From positions 1 to 64,000 of the forward strand of contig NW_026570361.1 of assembly GCF_019649055.1 (NCBI RefSeq): a stretch of DNA of 64,000 nt. Reading direction: 5' to 3'. A model generated the notes under the pieces. The model saw only the letters and a program-made list of their open reading frames with translations. It was not told the origin of the DNA and did no database searches. Position 1 is the first letter of the stretch. Each line of letters starts with the position of its first letter. The translations under genes were made by a program, and so were the position numbers. The stretch is from Paramacrobiotus metropolitanus (Eukaryota > Tardigrada > Eutardigrada > Parachela > Macrobiotidae). Shown here one piece after another: positions 9,735 to 19,327 of the stretch.

Positions 9735-11347
9735 CGAGCCGGCCCATTGTTGGGTGACGGCGAGCCAAAGGGCTGATGTGGCGGTAGCATTTGCCGCTGT
9801 TCCGGAGATCCCTGTTGACCTCCGCTATATCTGCGATTTCCGCCCGACCCATTTCCTGAGCCGGCCTGCTGGTTTCCGTTACCAGCACCGCCCGAGCCTC
9901 CTCCTTGTTGGCGTTGGCGCGGGGGTGGCACGATCTGTGCCGAGTTCGGGTTGGCCGAACCCAACGGTCCTCCCGTCAGGTATCGCGTATGCCAATCCTC
10001 ATACCAGCGGCGATTCGGGTTGTCCTGCACCCGAGTGCCGATGAACGCGCAGCGTGCCTGGGGATGGTTCCCGAACTTGCAGAAGTGGCAAGTAAAGCTG
10101 TCCGCCAGCGTCCACTGAAGGAACAGTTGTTCCATCTTATCCGCATAAGTCGTAAACTGCCGAGCACCTTGTTGTGCTTGGGAAGGTCGGTTACCCTGTT
10201 GGTTTCCGCCTCCGCCGCGGTTAAAGTTACTGCGGCCGCGATTTCCGCCGCCACGTCCTTTTCCGCGACCGTAGCCTCCGCCGCCGAATCCTTGTGTCGG
10301 ACTCTGACCGTATGCGGAGTATCCCTGGTTTGGGTTTTGGTTGTACCCAGAACTTCCGTTGTTCTGGTTGCTTCCAGAGCCAGGACTTTGGCCTCCGTAG
10401 TTGTTTACTGGGGCTCCGGCTGCTGGTTGGGGTGCTGCCAAGTTGACAGCTGCCACTCCTGCCCAGGTCGGTTGCTGGACCGGCATCATTTGCGCTGGTG
10501 GCGTTATCGGTGTGGTCGGTTGCACGTATGTTGCCGATGGACTTTGGTATCCCGGCATCATGTACGGCTGGTACACTGTTTGTACTGGTGCCTGCGGTAA
10601 AGGAGCTGGTGTCGGCGTTGTTGCTCGGACCCGGGCATAGTCTGTATCCCGTGATCCCTTCACCACGTCGTACATCTCCTTTCCGTTCACGAACTGGCGT
10701 ATGTAGTCACGCAGTTCTACCGGAGTCGCCGGCATACGAATCTCCAAGGCTTCTCGTAGCTTGGGTTCGTGAATGTTATCCTTCAGATGGAAAAGTGCCA
10801 TCTGGTCCGTGATGGTGTCACATCGGGACTTGATATTCATCATGGCGTCATAGTACTGTTCCGGCGTCTCTTGTCCGAAACGGTACTTTCGTTTAGCCAT
10901 GGCGGTTACGGCGTTAATTTCCTTGTTCTTGTCTCCGAACCGCTCTTCGAATTTAGTCAACCACACGTTGACTGGCCACCCTCCGTCAGGTTCGGCTCCG
11001 GCTGTGTCCCGGTGCCATTGGGCGGCTTGGCCTTCGAGTCGTGAGATGAGGTCGGTCATGAATGTGTGGTCCGATTCATGCCATTCCTGTGCTTCCGCGT
11101 AGAATCTACGGATTTGTTTTAACCATCCTTCGAGTTTGTTATGGTCGCCATCGAATTCCGGTAGCTTCTGTGTGCGTCCGCGGGCACATACGCGTATCAT
11201 TGTTTCCTGAAATGCCCGGGTAGCCGCTTGTTGGGCGTCCGCGGCATAGGGTGGTGGGGGGAGGGTTTGCTTCCCAACCTTGTTCCGCATGGTATCCCCG
11301 GCCTTGTTGGTCTGGGTAATACTGATTCTGTTGCTCCGGATATCCAT
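9710..11347 (-). CDS. Gag capsid and nucleocapsid part, 545 aa
   Basis: Residues about 60-240 form a retrotransposon Gag capsid domain, with the recognisable patterns FDGDHNKLEGWLKQI, WLTKFEERFGD and YRFGQETPEQYYDAM. A Pro/Gly/Gln-rich spacer follows (about 240-400), with RGG-like tracts. A CCHC zinc knuckle (CHFCKFGNHPQARC, CX2CX4HX4C) lies near residue 420, and the tail is Gly/Asn-rich. The frame begins in overlap with the upstream Gag ORF. A one-base length change in the G6 run at 11,256-11,261 would join them, so the annotated Met is probably not a true start. The product would coat genomic RNA in virus-like particles. Confidence 0.85.
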   Translation of the reverse strand: MDIRSNRISITQTNKAGDTMRNKVGKQTLPPPPYAADAQQAATRAFQETMIRVCARGRTQKLPEFDGDHNKLEGWLKQIRRFYAEAQEWHESDHTFMTDLISRLEGQAAQWHRDTAGAEPDGGWPVNVWLTKFEERFGDKNKEINAVTAMAKRKYRFGQETPEQYYDAMMNIKSRCDTITDQMALFHLKDNIHEPKLREALEIRMPATPVELRDYIRQFVNGKEMYDVVKGSRDTDYARVRATTPTPAPLPQAPVQTVYQPYMMPGYQSPSATYVQPTTPITPPAQMMPVQQPTWAGVAAVNLAAPQPAAGAPVNNYGGQSPGSGSNQNNGSSGYNQNPNQGYSAYGQSPTQGFGGGGYGRGKGRGGGNRGRSNFNRGGGGNQQGNRPSQAQQGARQFTTYADKMEQLFLQWTLADSFTCHFCKFGNHPQARCAFIGTRVQDNPNRRWYEDWHTRYLTGGPLGSANPNSAQIVPPPRQRQQGGGSGGAGNGNQQAGSGNGSGGNRRYSGGQQGSPEQRQMLPPHQPFGSPSPNNGPARGNSSGNA

Positions 11348-14300
11348 AATTCTGTTGTTGTGGATATCCTCGACCTTGTTGGTCTGGGTATCCCCGACCT
11401 TGTTGGTCTGGGTATCCAGCCGGGTACGGTTCCGGCTGAGGAGCTGGTGCTCGTGGGGGCCGTTGTGGCTGTTGGTAGAATCCAGGTGGAAGGTCGTTCA
11501 CCCTTCCATGCTGACTTCTGAACGGCCTTCTCGGTGGTGCCCGACCTTCTGTTGGTCGGAACCGAGGCACGTTCTGCGAGTCTTGTGGGTAATCGGCGGG
11601 AGGGCGTTCCGGATTCTGTTGTCCGCTTCGTCCTCCTGGAGGTAGGTCGTTATTGTATGACCTAGCTCGTTCACGCCGATAGTCGGAGTCGCTTATCGTC
11701 AAGCGGCCGAAGTCATCCATGTTGGGATGTGAGCTTGTTCGCTCTCCCAGTCGCCGTCCTGCGCCCCATTGATTAGGCGCTGGTCCATTCGGGTGGGACG
11801 TGGTGGGCGCTGGCGCATGCATCGATGTGTGTGTTGCATACGTGGTACTAGTGTAGGTACCTGACGTGGCCGTCGTCGTTGTCGGCACGTTTGACGTTGG
11901 CACATGTGGTGCCGCAGTCGACGTATTCCGTTCCGGTTCTGGACGGTGGGGCAGAGGCTGTTGCTGCGGAGGAGTTCCGATGAGCGGGTTAGTTGTCACC
12001 ACGCCCACGAAGAAGTTCTGTTCCTTCTTCTCCTCTTTGGGTTTAATGTCCCACAGGATATCTCGGACTGTTTGCGACGGTTCAAAGTGGAAATCCGTTG
12101 CCATCGAAGTCCTGTAGGATGGAGGCTCCGTCCTGGATTGTTCCAAGTGTTTCGTTTCCTCCTGGAGACAGCGTACCTCCGTATCCAAGTCGTCGGTATA
12201 CGTGGTCATCTCGTCGATATATCGATTTAAGTCATCGATATATTTATCCGCGTCCAGACCGTAGTTGTACAGGTCGTTTTCGCGGACTTCCAAGTGTGCG
12301 ATGCGGTTCTGTTGCGCTTCGTACACCTTCTGGGCTTCTGCCAGGCTGTGTTCCAGCTGTGCTCGGAGTCTTTGTTCCTCCTTCAGCACATCATTTAGTC
12401 CGTGGACCTGGTCGGCCAATTGGGCGTTCGCTTGTTCCAGGTCGGTGATGGCTCTACTTCGGTCGGGTGAGGCAGGTTGCTGGCCGTAGTGAGCCATTAG
12501 CTGTCGTCCTGCCCTGACCAGGAGAGTTTCCATCTCCCTTTCGAGTTGTTCGATTCGATATTTCTGCCGGTCGACCTCGTCGTCGGCCTGCTTGAGTTCG
12601 ACAATGTATCTGTCGACCTCGTTCCGGTACACTTCGGCCTCTTCATTGGCCTGCTTCAGCTGTTGGTGGAACGTCCCTGCTGCCAGTTCCGATTCGACCA
12701 AGGCTGTTTGTGTGTCAGCCAGGTCTTTTTCCACGGTGGCAAGGCGTCTCTTCAGTTCGAAGACCGATTCCACGGACGTTGCCAGTGTACTTCGGAGTCG
12801 TTCGATCTCTTCGAAGTCGTACCGACATGGGTTGTCGGACCTCTTGAGATGACTCTCCAAGTGTTCAATGCGGCGCTGTTGCGCAGCTATGCCATTGTTG
12901 GCCTCAGCTAGTTCCTTCTCCCATCGCTTCCGTTCGAGCTTATGGGTGTCCTCCGATCGCGACATCTGATTTTCCGTGGAGTTAACGATTTGGTCGGCCA
13001 GGACGATTTGTGTTATCAAATCCTGGCATCGTTTCCGGAGTCGATCGATGTCTTCGATCTTTTCTGGAGGTGTGGATGCAATCCACTTCCGTGCCGTGTA
13101 CTCAAGCGTGCTTGCTTGGTACCTGTGGTTACCCAAGTGGGGTGCCACGGGCGTTCGGAAGAATCCATCCCTGCTGCTGGGACGTGACACTTGTGTCGTG
13201 TCAAATACGTCGTCCATGGGTGGTGGTGTTCCACTACCCGAGTCGCCGAGTTCAAACATGAGTGGCGACCTCTTCTTCAGTAGGTCGACAGGTCGATTTA
13301 TTGGCGACTTGTCGGACTTCCTTGTTGCTTGGGTCGACCTGCCTTCCGTTGGCGAAGGTCGACTTAGCGGTGAGATAGCCTTTTCGTTAGGCATCAGTAT
13401 ATTGGCTGGTGATCCAGCCGGGTGAGGTCCGCTTCGTGGCGGGGCCTCAGTTTCTCCCGTTTTGGCCGGTAGTTTAGGCCACTGGATGTCCATATCCGAC
13501 CTGTTATCCGCTGGCTTCCGTTCCAGGGAGGTCGGTTGGACTTTACCGACTTGCTGTTGTCCAAGTTTTGAAGTCAGTGGGAGTTGCCCAACCTCGGTTC
13601 CGACTTGTGTTGTCGGACGAGGTCCGACCTCCATGGTCTGTCTTTGTTGACCGACCTTGGTCGGTGAAAGTGGTCCAGCCTCAGTTCCGACTTGTGTTGT
13701 CGGGTGAGGTCCGACCTCGGTAGTCGGCTTCTGTTGACCGACCTTGGTCGGTGGACTTCCATCCTTCTTGGTCGGCGAAATCCTCCCGACTTCTGTTGTC
13801 GGTTGGACTTGGCCAACTTCCTTGGTTGGTGGTTGCTGTAGTCTTCCGACCTCAATTCCGACTTGTGTTGTCAGATGAGGTCCGACCTCCGGTTGAGGGT
13901 AACCGACCTCCGAGGTCGGTTTCCGTTGACCGTCCTTAGAGGTTGGTGAAGCCCTACCGACTTCTGTGGTCGGTTGGACTTGACCGATTTCCGTTATCGG
14001 TTGCTTCTCTCCGACCTTCGAGGTCGGTGAAGTCGCTCTACCCGAGTTGGGCGATGTCGACCTCTTCACGTCATCCGTCTGGTTGGGTGATGTGTGTCCG
14101 GCGTCGGTGACTTTCGTAGTCGTTACCGACTCCTGAGCTTTCTGTGAGCTCAGTTGGAGTCCTTCTGTTGAGTCCGTAGAGGTCGGTACACCATGTGGGT
14201 GTTCCGCCTCGGCATGAGACAATGTGGTCTCAGCCTGCAGCTTCTCCAATTCCCCCCCGGTCGGGTGGGACGGGGCTGCTAAGCCAGCTCGGGGCTCGAG

Positions 14301-14561
14301 GAACGTCTTGTCGTGGGCGTCCTCGAAGCTGTCATCGGACGTTGGGTTGGAATCGGCGAGGAGGATCCGCTCGTTGCGCTTCTCCCTTGCCTCGGCCGAC
14401 TTCGTTGAGTCCGTTGATGACGGCTGACTTTTATCCTGACCGGAGTGCCGTAGTGCGTACGGCGCGTTGGAGGTCAGGCGCCGCGAATAGTCCGTGTTGA
14501 ACTTTCGGGCGTATTCGTTTTCCTTCGGGTTCGACATTGTTGTCGGGTTAGGTCGGTTCAA
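11139..14561 (-). CDS. Gag N-terminal ORF with repeats and long coiled coil, 1140 aa
   Basis: A large frame upstream of the capsid. It shows charged low-complexity text, a repeat array of about 20 Pro-Thr-Thr-x-Val-Gly units (residues about 170-355), a long predicted coiled coil (about 490-815, heptad-like Leu/Ile spacing with many Glu, Lys and Arg), and a tail of Tyr-Pro-Asp-Gln-Gln-Gly repeats (about 1070-1120). The ATG at 14,537 (residue 9) has the same context as the ATG of the post-pol ORF and is a good alternative start. The last about 30 residues look like a shifted frame. Such an N-terminal extension is far longer than in typical gypsy Gag proteins. It probably drives multimerisation. 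Confidence 0.75.
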   Translation of the reverse strand: MNRPNPTTMSNPKENEYARKFNTDYSRRLTSNAPYALRHSGQDKSQPSSTDSTKSAEAREKRNERILLADSNPTSDDSFEDAHDKTFLEPRAGLAAPSHPTGGELEKLQAETTLSHAEAEHPHGVPTSTDSTEGLQLSSQKAQESVTTTKVTDAGHTSPNQTDDVKRSTSPNSGRATSPTSKVGEKQPITEIGQVQPTTEVGRASPTSKDGQRKPTSEVGYPQPEVGPHLTTQVGIEVGRLQQPPTKEVGQVQPTTEVGRISPTKKDGSPPTKVGQQKPTTEVGPHPTTQVGTEAGPLSPTKVGQQRQTMEVGPRPTTQVGTEVGQLPLTSKLGQQQVGKVQPTSLERKPADNRSDMDIQWPKLPAKTGETEAPPRSGPHPAGSPANILMPNEKAISPLSRPSPTEGRSTQATRKSDKSPINRPVDLLKKRSPLMFELGDSGSGTPPPMDDVFDTTQVSRPSSRDGFFRTPVAPHLGNHRYQASTLEYTARKWIASTPPEKIEDIDRLRKRCQDLITQIVLADQIVNSTENQMSRSEDTHKLERKRWEKELAEANNGIAAQQRRIEHLESHLKRSDNPCRYDFEEIERLRSTLATSVESVFELKRRLATVEKDLADTQTALVESELAAGTFHQQLKQANEEAEVYRNEVDRYIVELKQADDEVDRQKYRIEQLEREMETLLVRAGRQLMAHYGQQPASPDRSRAITDLEQANAQLADQVHGLNDVLKEEQRLRAQLEHSLAEAQKVYEAQQNRIAHLEVRENDLYNYGLDADKYIDDLNRYIDEMTTYTDDLDTEVRCLQEETKHLEQSRTEPPSYRTSMATDFHFEPSQTVRDILWDIKPKEEKKEQNFFVGVVTTNPLIGTPPQQQPLPHRPEPERNTSTAAPHVPTSNVPTTTTATSGTYTSTTYATHTSMHAPAPTTSHPNGPAPNQWGAGRRLGERTSSHPNMDDFGRLTISDSDYRRERARSYNNDLPPGGRSGQQNPERPPADYPQDSQNVPRFRPTEGRAPPRRPFRSQHGRVNDLPPGFYQQPQRPPRAPAPQPEPYPAGYPDQQGRGYPDQQGRGYPQQQNYGYPEQQNQYYPDQQGRGYHAEQGWEANPPPTTLCRGRPTSGYPGISGNNDTRMCPRTHTEATGIRWRP
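13500..14045 (-). repeat. PTTxVG coding repeats that double as DNA hairpins
   Basis: About 20 imperfect repeats encode Pro-Thr-Thr-x-Val-Gly in the Gag ORF. Each complete unit has the DNA form CCGAC-(6-8 nt)-GTCGG, a self-complementary 5-bp stem. The same unit recurs in the protease ORF (about 7,160-7,220), the integrase tail (about 2,336-2,355) and the non-coding leader (15,170-15,240). Confidence 0.8.
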
Positions 14562-15412
14562 GTGGAACCAACGAGAGACTTGTACTGTTGTACAGTAAAT
14601 TGAACAATCCCTTATGTGGGGATGTTCGATGAAATCAGGAACGTCTTTGGGTTCAGGAACTTCCGAGGGTCAGGATGGTCCGACTTGTTGTTGTTGTTGT
14701 TGTGTTGATGTGTCTGTGTATGACTCAGTACACAACGTTACGATACAGTACTATGGTACAGTACAGTATGATAAGGTACTACAGTAGAGTACGTCCTATA
14801 CTACTGTGCTGACCAGTATGACGTCACAGGGCTAAGTGGTCTTGCACTTCACTGCCTACGTCACAGAATGCGAGCCGCGTGCAAAATTTAAAAAAATGAT
14901 GATTCACGCCTATGTTAAACGTATGGGAAGTTTCCCCTGCACGCTGATTGGCTAGCCTCAAAGTACTGAAAATCGGGCGTTCTGACGTCACAAGGAAATT
15001 CAAGAATTTTCGCGCTTATTTTCGCGGAAAAACAAGAATATTTTTAGGTCGATCAGAGATGTTTTCTGGTCGAAATTTTAATTTTTAAGCCGTTAGAAAT
15101 AATTTCTAGGTTCTCAGAAATTTTTCTGACGGTGGAAAGTCCGTCAAATCAAGAAAGTAAGAAGATGACCGACCTCTGCTCCGTTACACAGGGTGGTCAG
15201 TTAGGTCGGTAAAGTAATTTTGTAGGTCGGTTTCTCCGACAAAAATTAACTTTTTTACCGAAGAAAAATTATTTCTAGTTCTTAGAAATAGGTTTCAACC
15301 ATTAACAACTAGGAATTCTACCTAGATTCGACCTGTATTGACCTGTAACCAGGACTTTACCGGTTCGTTACGGTGTCCGTGGAGGTCGGTGATCCGCCGT
15401 TGGGAGGTCGAT
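14562..15412 (-). other. 5' leader or LTR region of the gypsy element
   Basis: Non-coding, upstream of Gag. It contains a short (TTG)n tract near 14,689-14,705, palindromic GTAC-rich text (14,740-14,800) and clustered GGTCGG motifs at 15,170-15,240 and 15,384-15,412. The 5' LTR probably lies in or beyond this stretch, but no second copy is present in the window to compare with. Confidence 0.4.
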
Positions 15413-17039
15413 TTCCGTTAGAGTTGCGGGTCGCCGTTCAAGGCGAAGGTCCCCGATTGTTGAGAGGCTCCTTCCGCGCTGCAGGCTACTGTCCGAGCCT
15501 GATCCGTCAGTTGGGATTGGGGAAGTTCCCGTTCGTCCGTCTGGGGCAGTCAGCCGAAGTGCTCTCCTTGTGTGGAAGAGCCAAAAGATAGGGCAAGCGA
15601 AGGTGGCAGGGATCGCTTTTGCGATCAACCTGTTGCTACCACAGTCGCTAGACAGCAAAGACCAGGTTGAAGCAGAGGCTGCGTTCGCAGTCAATCTGAC
15701 TTTCAACCACGGGTTCTTCAGGGTTCTCCGCGAAATTATGCCTTTACCGTCTCCTCAAAGGATCCGGTAGAACGAAAAACCAGACGATCTGCTTACCATG
15801 TGACAGGCAAGCACAGAGAGCTCACAGATGACTTTATTGTACAAATAAAGTGGAGCAAATGCCGCGTGATTGCGGGGAAAAACACAACAAAAGCCAATGT
15901 CTGGCAGAAAAGTGAGCAGTCAAGTTGCTGCGAGCTAGTTCTAGAGCGTAATGAAATGTAGAGAAAGAAATGTGCTGGCGGCAACGGCGTCACGCTGTCC
16001 AGACACATGGAATGTGAGTGCGCAGACTGGACTCGTATCCAACGCGAGCGAATATACGCTGAGTCATACGGCGAGAGAGAGGAGCGAGAGAGCAAGTATG
16101 CTCAGTGAGTGCGCCCGCGGTGTATCCGCTAGGCGGAGAGTGCAGTGCAGCCACTCACGTACGTACAAGAGAGGGCGAATCAGCATGTGTGCAGTGATAC
16201 GCATACGCAAAGTGGCGTATCTATCACGCAGGCTGTCGTGCCTCTAACAGAAGTCGAAGCTCGGTAGCCCAGGCCCCAGTTTAGAAAAGAAATAGAAAAA
16301 GGTCAGAATATCCTTTATGTAATTAATTAGCGGTTTTTCGCTGAGTTTATGGCACATGTAACAATTAAAATGTAGAACCCTGAAATTTTTGACATAAAAA
16401 GAGAAGACTTCGTAAAAACAACCAGACTTTTAAAATTCTGTAACACTAACATGGTCTAACCGCTAAAATTTCCTTTTGTACGTAATCAGCATTGCAGTTC
16501 TTATAATCTTAAAAATTATGCAATCCTTAATGGTCACTTAGCTGCGACCGGAAGCTGCAATGAATTCTGTTCCGCATGCTGCGCATAACATTCAAAGTAC
16601 GGGCATTTACAAAGTACAGCACGACAAAAAGAAGATTCAATTGGCCAGTCGGTTCGCGGTTCGAAAATTATAGCCTCGCAAGAACACGCCACCAGTTAAA
16701 AGTTGGCAGTTGACACTAAACTTCGCCCACCAAGTACTTTATAACGCTCATGTGTATCCATTCGAAACGACCGGGGGCCTCCAAAACGACCGCCGTAAAT
16801 TTCGCCCACTAAGTTTTGTGAGTGTTTTTAAACGAACAATTTTAATACTGATTTTAGTTGCTTTTTTAATTCTTAAAGGTGCGGCCGCAGTGATATGGAT
16901 TACGATTATTATGTCGCGATATGAACATCAATAAAGAAACAGTTATTTAGAATCAGTATATTTCGTATCCGGTCGTTTTAGCCGTTTAGATTATGGGTGA
17001 TGTACTGACTTAATGTTTAAATTTTAACTATTAAGTAGT
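15413..17039. other. No supported gene
   Basis: The first part (to about 16,250) is GC-moderate with purine-rich GAGAG tracts near 16,070-16,090; the remainder is AT-rich. Short open frames on both strands lack recognisable motifs or splice context. It may include the gypsy LTR. Nothing further can be supported. Confidence 0.3.
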
Positions 17040-17105
17040 GTACCGGCGCTTGCAGTCATTGTTATCGTGGTGGCTATTGCCCAATAAATATATAATGAAA
17101 ACGGA
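17040..17105 (+). repeat. Possible 3'-end relic of the R2-type LINE
   Basis: The text ATTGTTATCGTGGTGGCTAT followed by TGCCCAATAAA parallels the LINE 3' UTR at about 27,325-27,370, which has TTGTTATCTTAATTGGCTAT then TGCCCGAATAAA. Only about 55 bp is recognisable, with many mismatches. Confidence 0.4.
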
Positions 17106-17869
17106 AAAGACTGACTTAATAACCATAGTTGTGCTACTGTAAAATTATTCTGTAACTTATTAAGTCGTATTAATAAATCAATCAGTTGCTATATGACCAG
17201 ACCAGAGTTCATGTCATATTTCAATACGCGACATTATGAGAACTGCGGAAGCTGACTTGTCACAAATACGTCGGACACCACCACACCGTTTTTGATCTGT
17301 CCATGACCTTTCAACGGAGACCACGTTTGGCCGATTCTGACATATGAGCCTCCTCACTCTCTCCACTACGAACTGGTTACCATGCTTGGTAGAGTGTCTC
17401 TGACGTGCATAGTAGTATCCTACACACATCGAATAAACACTACTACGCATAAGTGTGCTTAATTCTACGTTCCTGGGTTGTTTCCGGATCTTCTCTTCTA
17501 CCTCTGTATGACGGAAGTGATTAGGCCATGTGTAGCCAAGGTCTAGGCTATAGGTCAACGTGTGCTTTGCTCTACTTTTAGTCTATGGTCATTTTCATGT
17601 ATAAGCTGATAGCCGAGTTTCTTTTGTGGTTGTCGAAAAACCTGCGCGCGCCAGAGTGGTTAAACGCGCCGCGGCTCGAGCATTCCTGGGTTGCAAGTTG
17701 CAACTAGAGACTTTCTCGATACGATTAAATTCACGGCTGAACCGCACGCTTTAGAGTGAGAAACAGCATGATACCTCGGAATGACCTTTGCGGACGTTGC
17801 CGGTTCTCCTTTATTTTACGGGCTTGCAAAGTCGTTCGCCGGGCTGTCTTGCGTTGTGACGAAGTGATC

Positions 17870-17945
17870 TTTGCTTCTTACTTATCCTCTTGCACACATA
17901 CTTATCCTCCTCTTCTTACTTATCCTTCTTACTTATCCTCTTCTT
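17870..17945 (+). repeat. CTTATCCT-type polypyrimidine microsatellite
   Basis: Imperfect repeats of CTTACTTATCCTC fill this stretch. There is no coding potential. The surrounding 17,106-18,800 otherwise shows no supported gene. Confidence 0.7.
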
Positions 17946-18807
17946 TCCCAGTATCACCTGGTAGAGTTTAAGTGTGACTGGCATTGTTGGTATTAGATTA
18001 ATGGCCTATTTCAGATTGCACGGTCTGTGTTCCGTTCGGCTCCGGTTCCATGTGGAACCTTCGGTTCAGGGTTGTTTTACGTCCGTTCGCGATGTTACCA
18101 GCTGTAACCTAGCGTCGTGCGGTGAGGCGATACCGCTGGCATCTATGTGTCGTGTATAAGCGTTCACGCTGGTTAGAGCTCCATGAACAATCTTTACTCT
18201 TCCACGCCTGTAATGCTCAATCGGTAGGCAACTCTCTCTCAAACTGTAACAGATAAACTATGGTGGAAATATACGAACGAGTCTGAAACACGAATCAGGA
18301 ATCCCTGCGAGAAATCCAACCACAACTTCCGGTCGCAAGTCCTGTGAGGATCGGCAAGAGCTAGGACGATTGTGTCACGAGCAAACCTGTATTCTATGCA
18401 ATAATCCGGGAGCGATCATGTACATCAGAAGGAACAAGTATTGCTGTCTTTTTATCCAATTCACATCACAGTTCACAACACTAGGAAATTGTAATTAGAA
18501 AGTAGTCTCAGAAGTAAATCTCAGACTACTGATGCCGATATTAGAGGTGACAAGAACTTATATAGACTTCGTGTTATGACATCAGATACATCGCTAGTAA
18601 AAGAGAACAGCAAATCACAGAAGAGATTGACTAGATTATCCGTTTGTGTTGCAGGTGGAAGGCGGACAGTCAGCATCCGTACGTACATTCCGGCGTGTGA
18701 TCCTACTCCCACACGTCATATGTGTCGTCCCCATACGCCATCCAGATTATCCGAAGGATAGGCGTGATTCCTGTCCATCAGCGCCAACAAACAGTTTTTT
18801 TTAATTG

Positions 18808-18896
18808 GTGTCGTGGAAGCTTGTGCAAGCTCCTGCTTGCAGGAAGCAGGAGTTTGCATAATGCTTACGCCGCCTTCCACAAATCGACCACGACAC
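18808..18896. repeat. Nested inverted repeat (hairpin / small MITE-like)
   Basis: A 15-bp stem (18,824-18,838 with 18,844-18,858, one mismatch, 5-nt loop) is nested inside an outer perfect 9-bp pair GTGTCGTGG/CCACGACAC (18,808-18,816 with 18,888-18,896). This could be a small fold-back element or a pre-miRNA-like hairpin. Confidence 0.6.
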
Positions 18897-19327
18897 AATC
18901 ATTAGTGCTTTCTCTACAGATAGCTCCATCTGGAAATACTAACCCAGAGCAGATAAAGTGGAAGAAGAACGAGCATATATTTTTTTTGCTTACAATTATA
19001 TCGTGTGATGTGGTAAATATTAGCGATAATATTAATTATTTCTGAGTAAGTATTTCACGTGAATTGTAGCTGACTATGGGGCTTTTGCAAATAAGAGACT
19101 GTGAAATATAAACACCATACCGGGTAGCAATTGTAAGTTTTTTACGAATCATTGCTTAAATAGCTCACCACGACATGTGGTGTCATTCAGCAGATTGTTG
19201 ATAGACCGGCTATTCACATCACCTTGTAGCCATTTTGAGCGTAACGCGTACATTTTTCTCACAAGAAAACAGCAGTAGTTCTTAACCGTAAGCGTTATTG
19301 CATAGACGATCTTGCAGTCGTCAACAA

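Larger units (their letters stand above)
1..15412 (-). mobile_element. Giant Ty3/gypsy-like LTR retrotransposon, partial
   Basis: Minus-strand ORFs run in the order Gag (two pieces), aspartic protease, reverse transcriptase, RNase H, integrase, then an extra ORF. RT-RNase H-integrase is the Ty3/gypsy order. The coding part alone exceeds 14.3 kb, far longer than the usual 5-8 kb for the group. The hexamer GGTCGG and its complement are strikingly frequent from position 1 to about 15,412 in coding and non-coding parts alike, and then stop; I use this to set the upper boundary. The lower end lies outside the window. I could not identify LTR edges, a primer-binding site or target duplications. Several pol frames are broken, so this copy is probably not autonomous as written. 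Confidence 0.85.

Noticed and set aside
1-14561. Many plus-strand frames opposite the gypsy ORFs
   Set aside because: They are antisense shadows of the long minus-strand ORFs, with no independent motifs.
15368-15770. Overlapping open frames on both strands (112, 72 and 66 residues)
   Set aside because: No recognised motif, no splice context; may be part of an LTR. Not enough to call a gene.
14562-16250. 5' LTR and primer-binding site of the giant gypsy element
   Set aside because: No TG...CA-bounded segment has a second copy in the window, and no tRNA-complementary site is clear, so no coordinates are claimed.
17214-17558. 114-residue minus-strand frame, and plus-strand text faintly like family exon 3 (HYELVTMLGRV)
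   Set aside because: Similarity is limited to a dozen residues without neighbouring family motifs or splice sites.
17640-17720. tRNA-like text (CCAGAGTGGTTAAACGCG)
   Set aside because: The B-box region is degenerate and no terminator or acceptor pairing is convincing.
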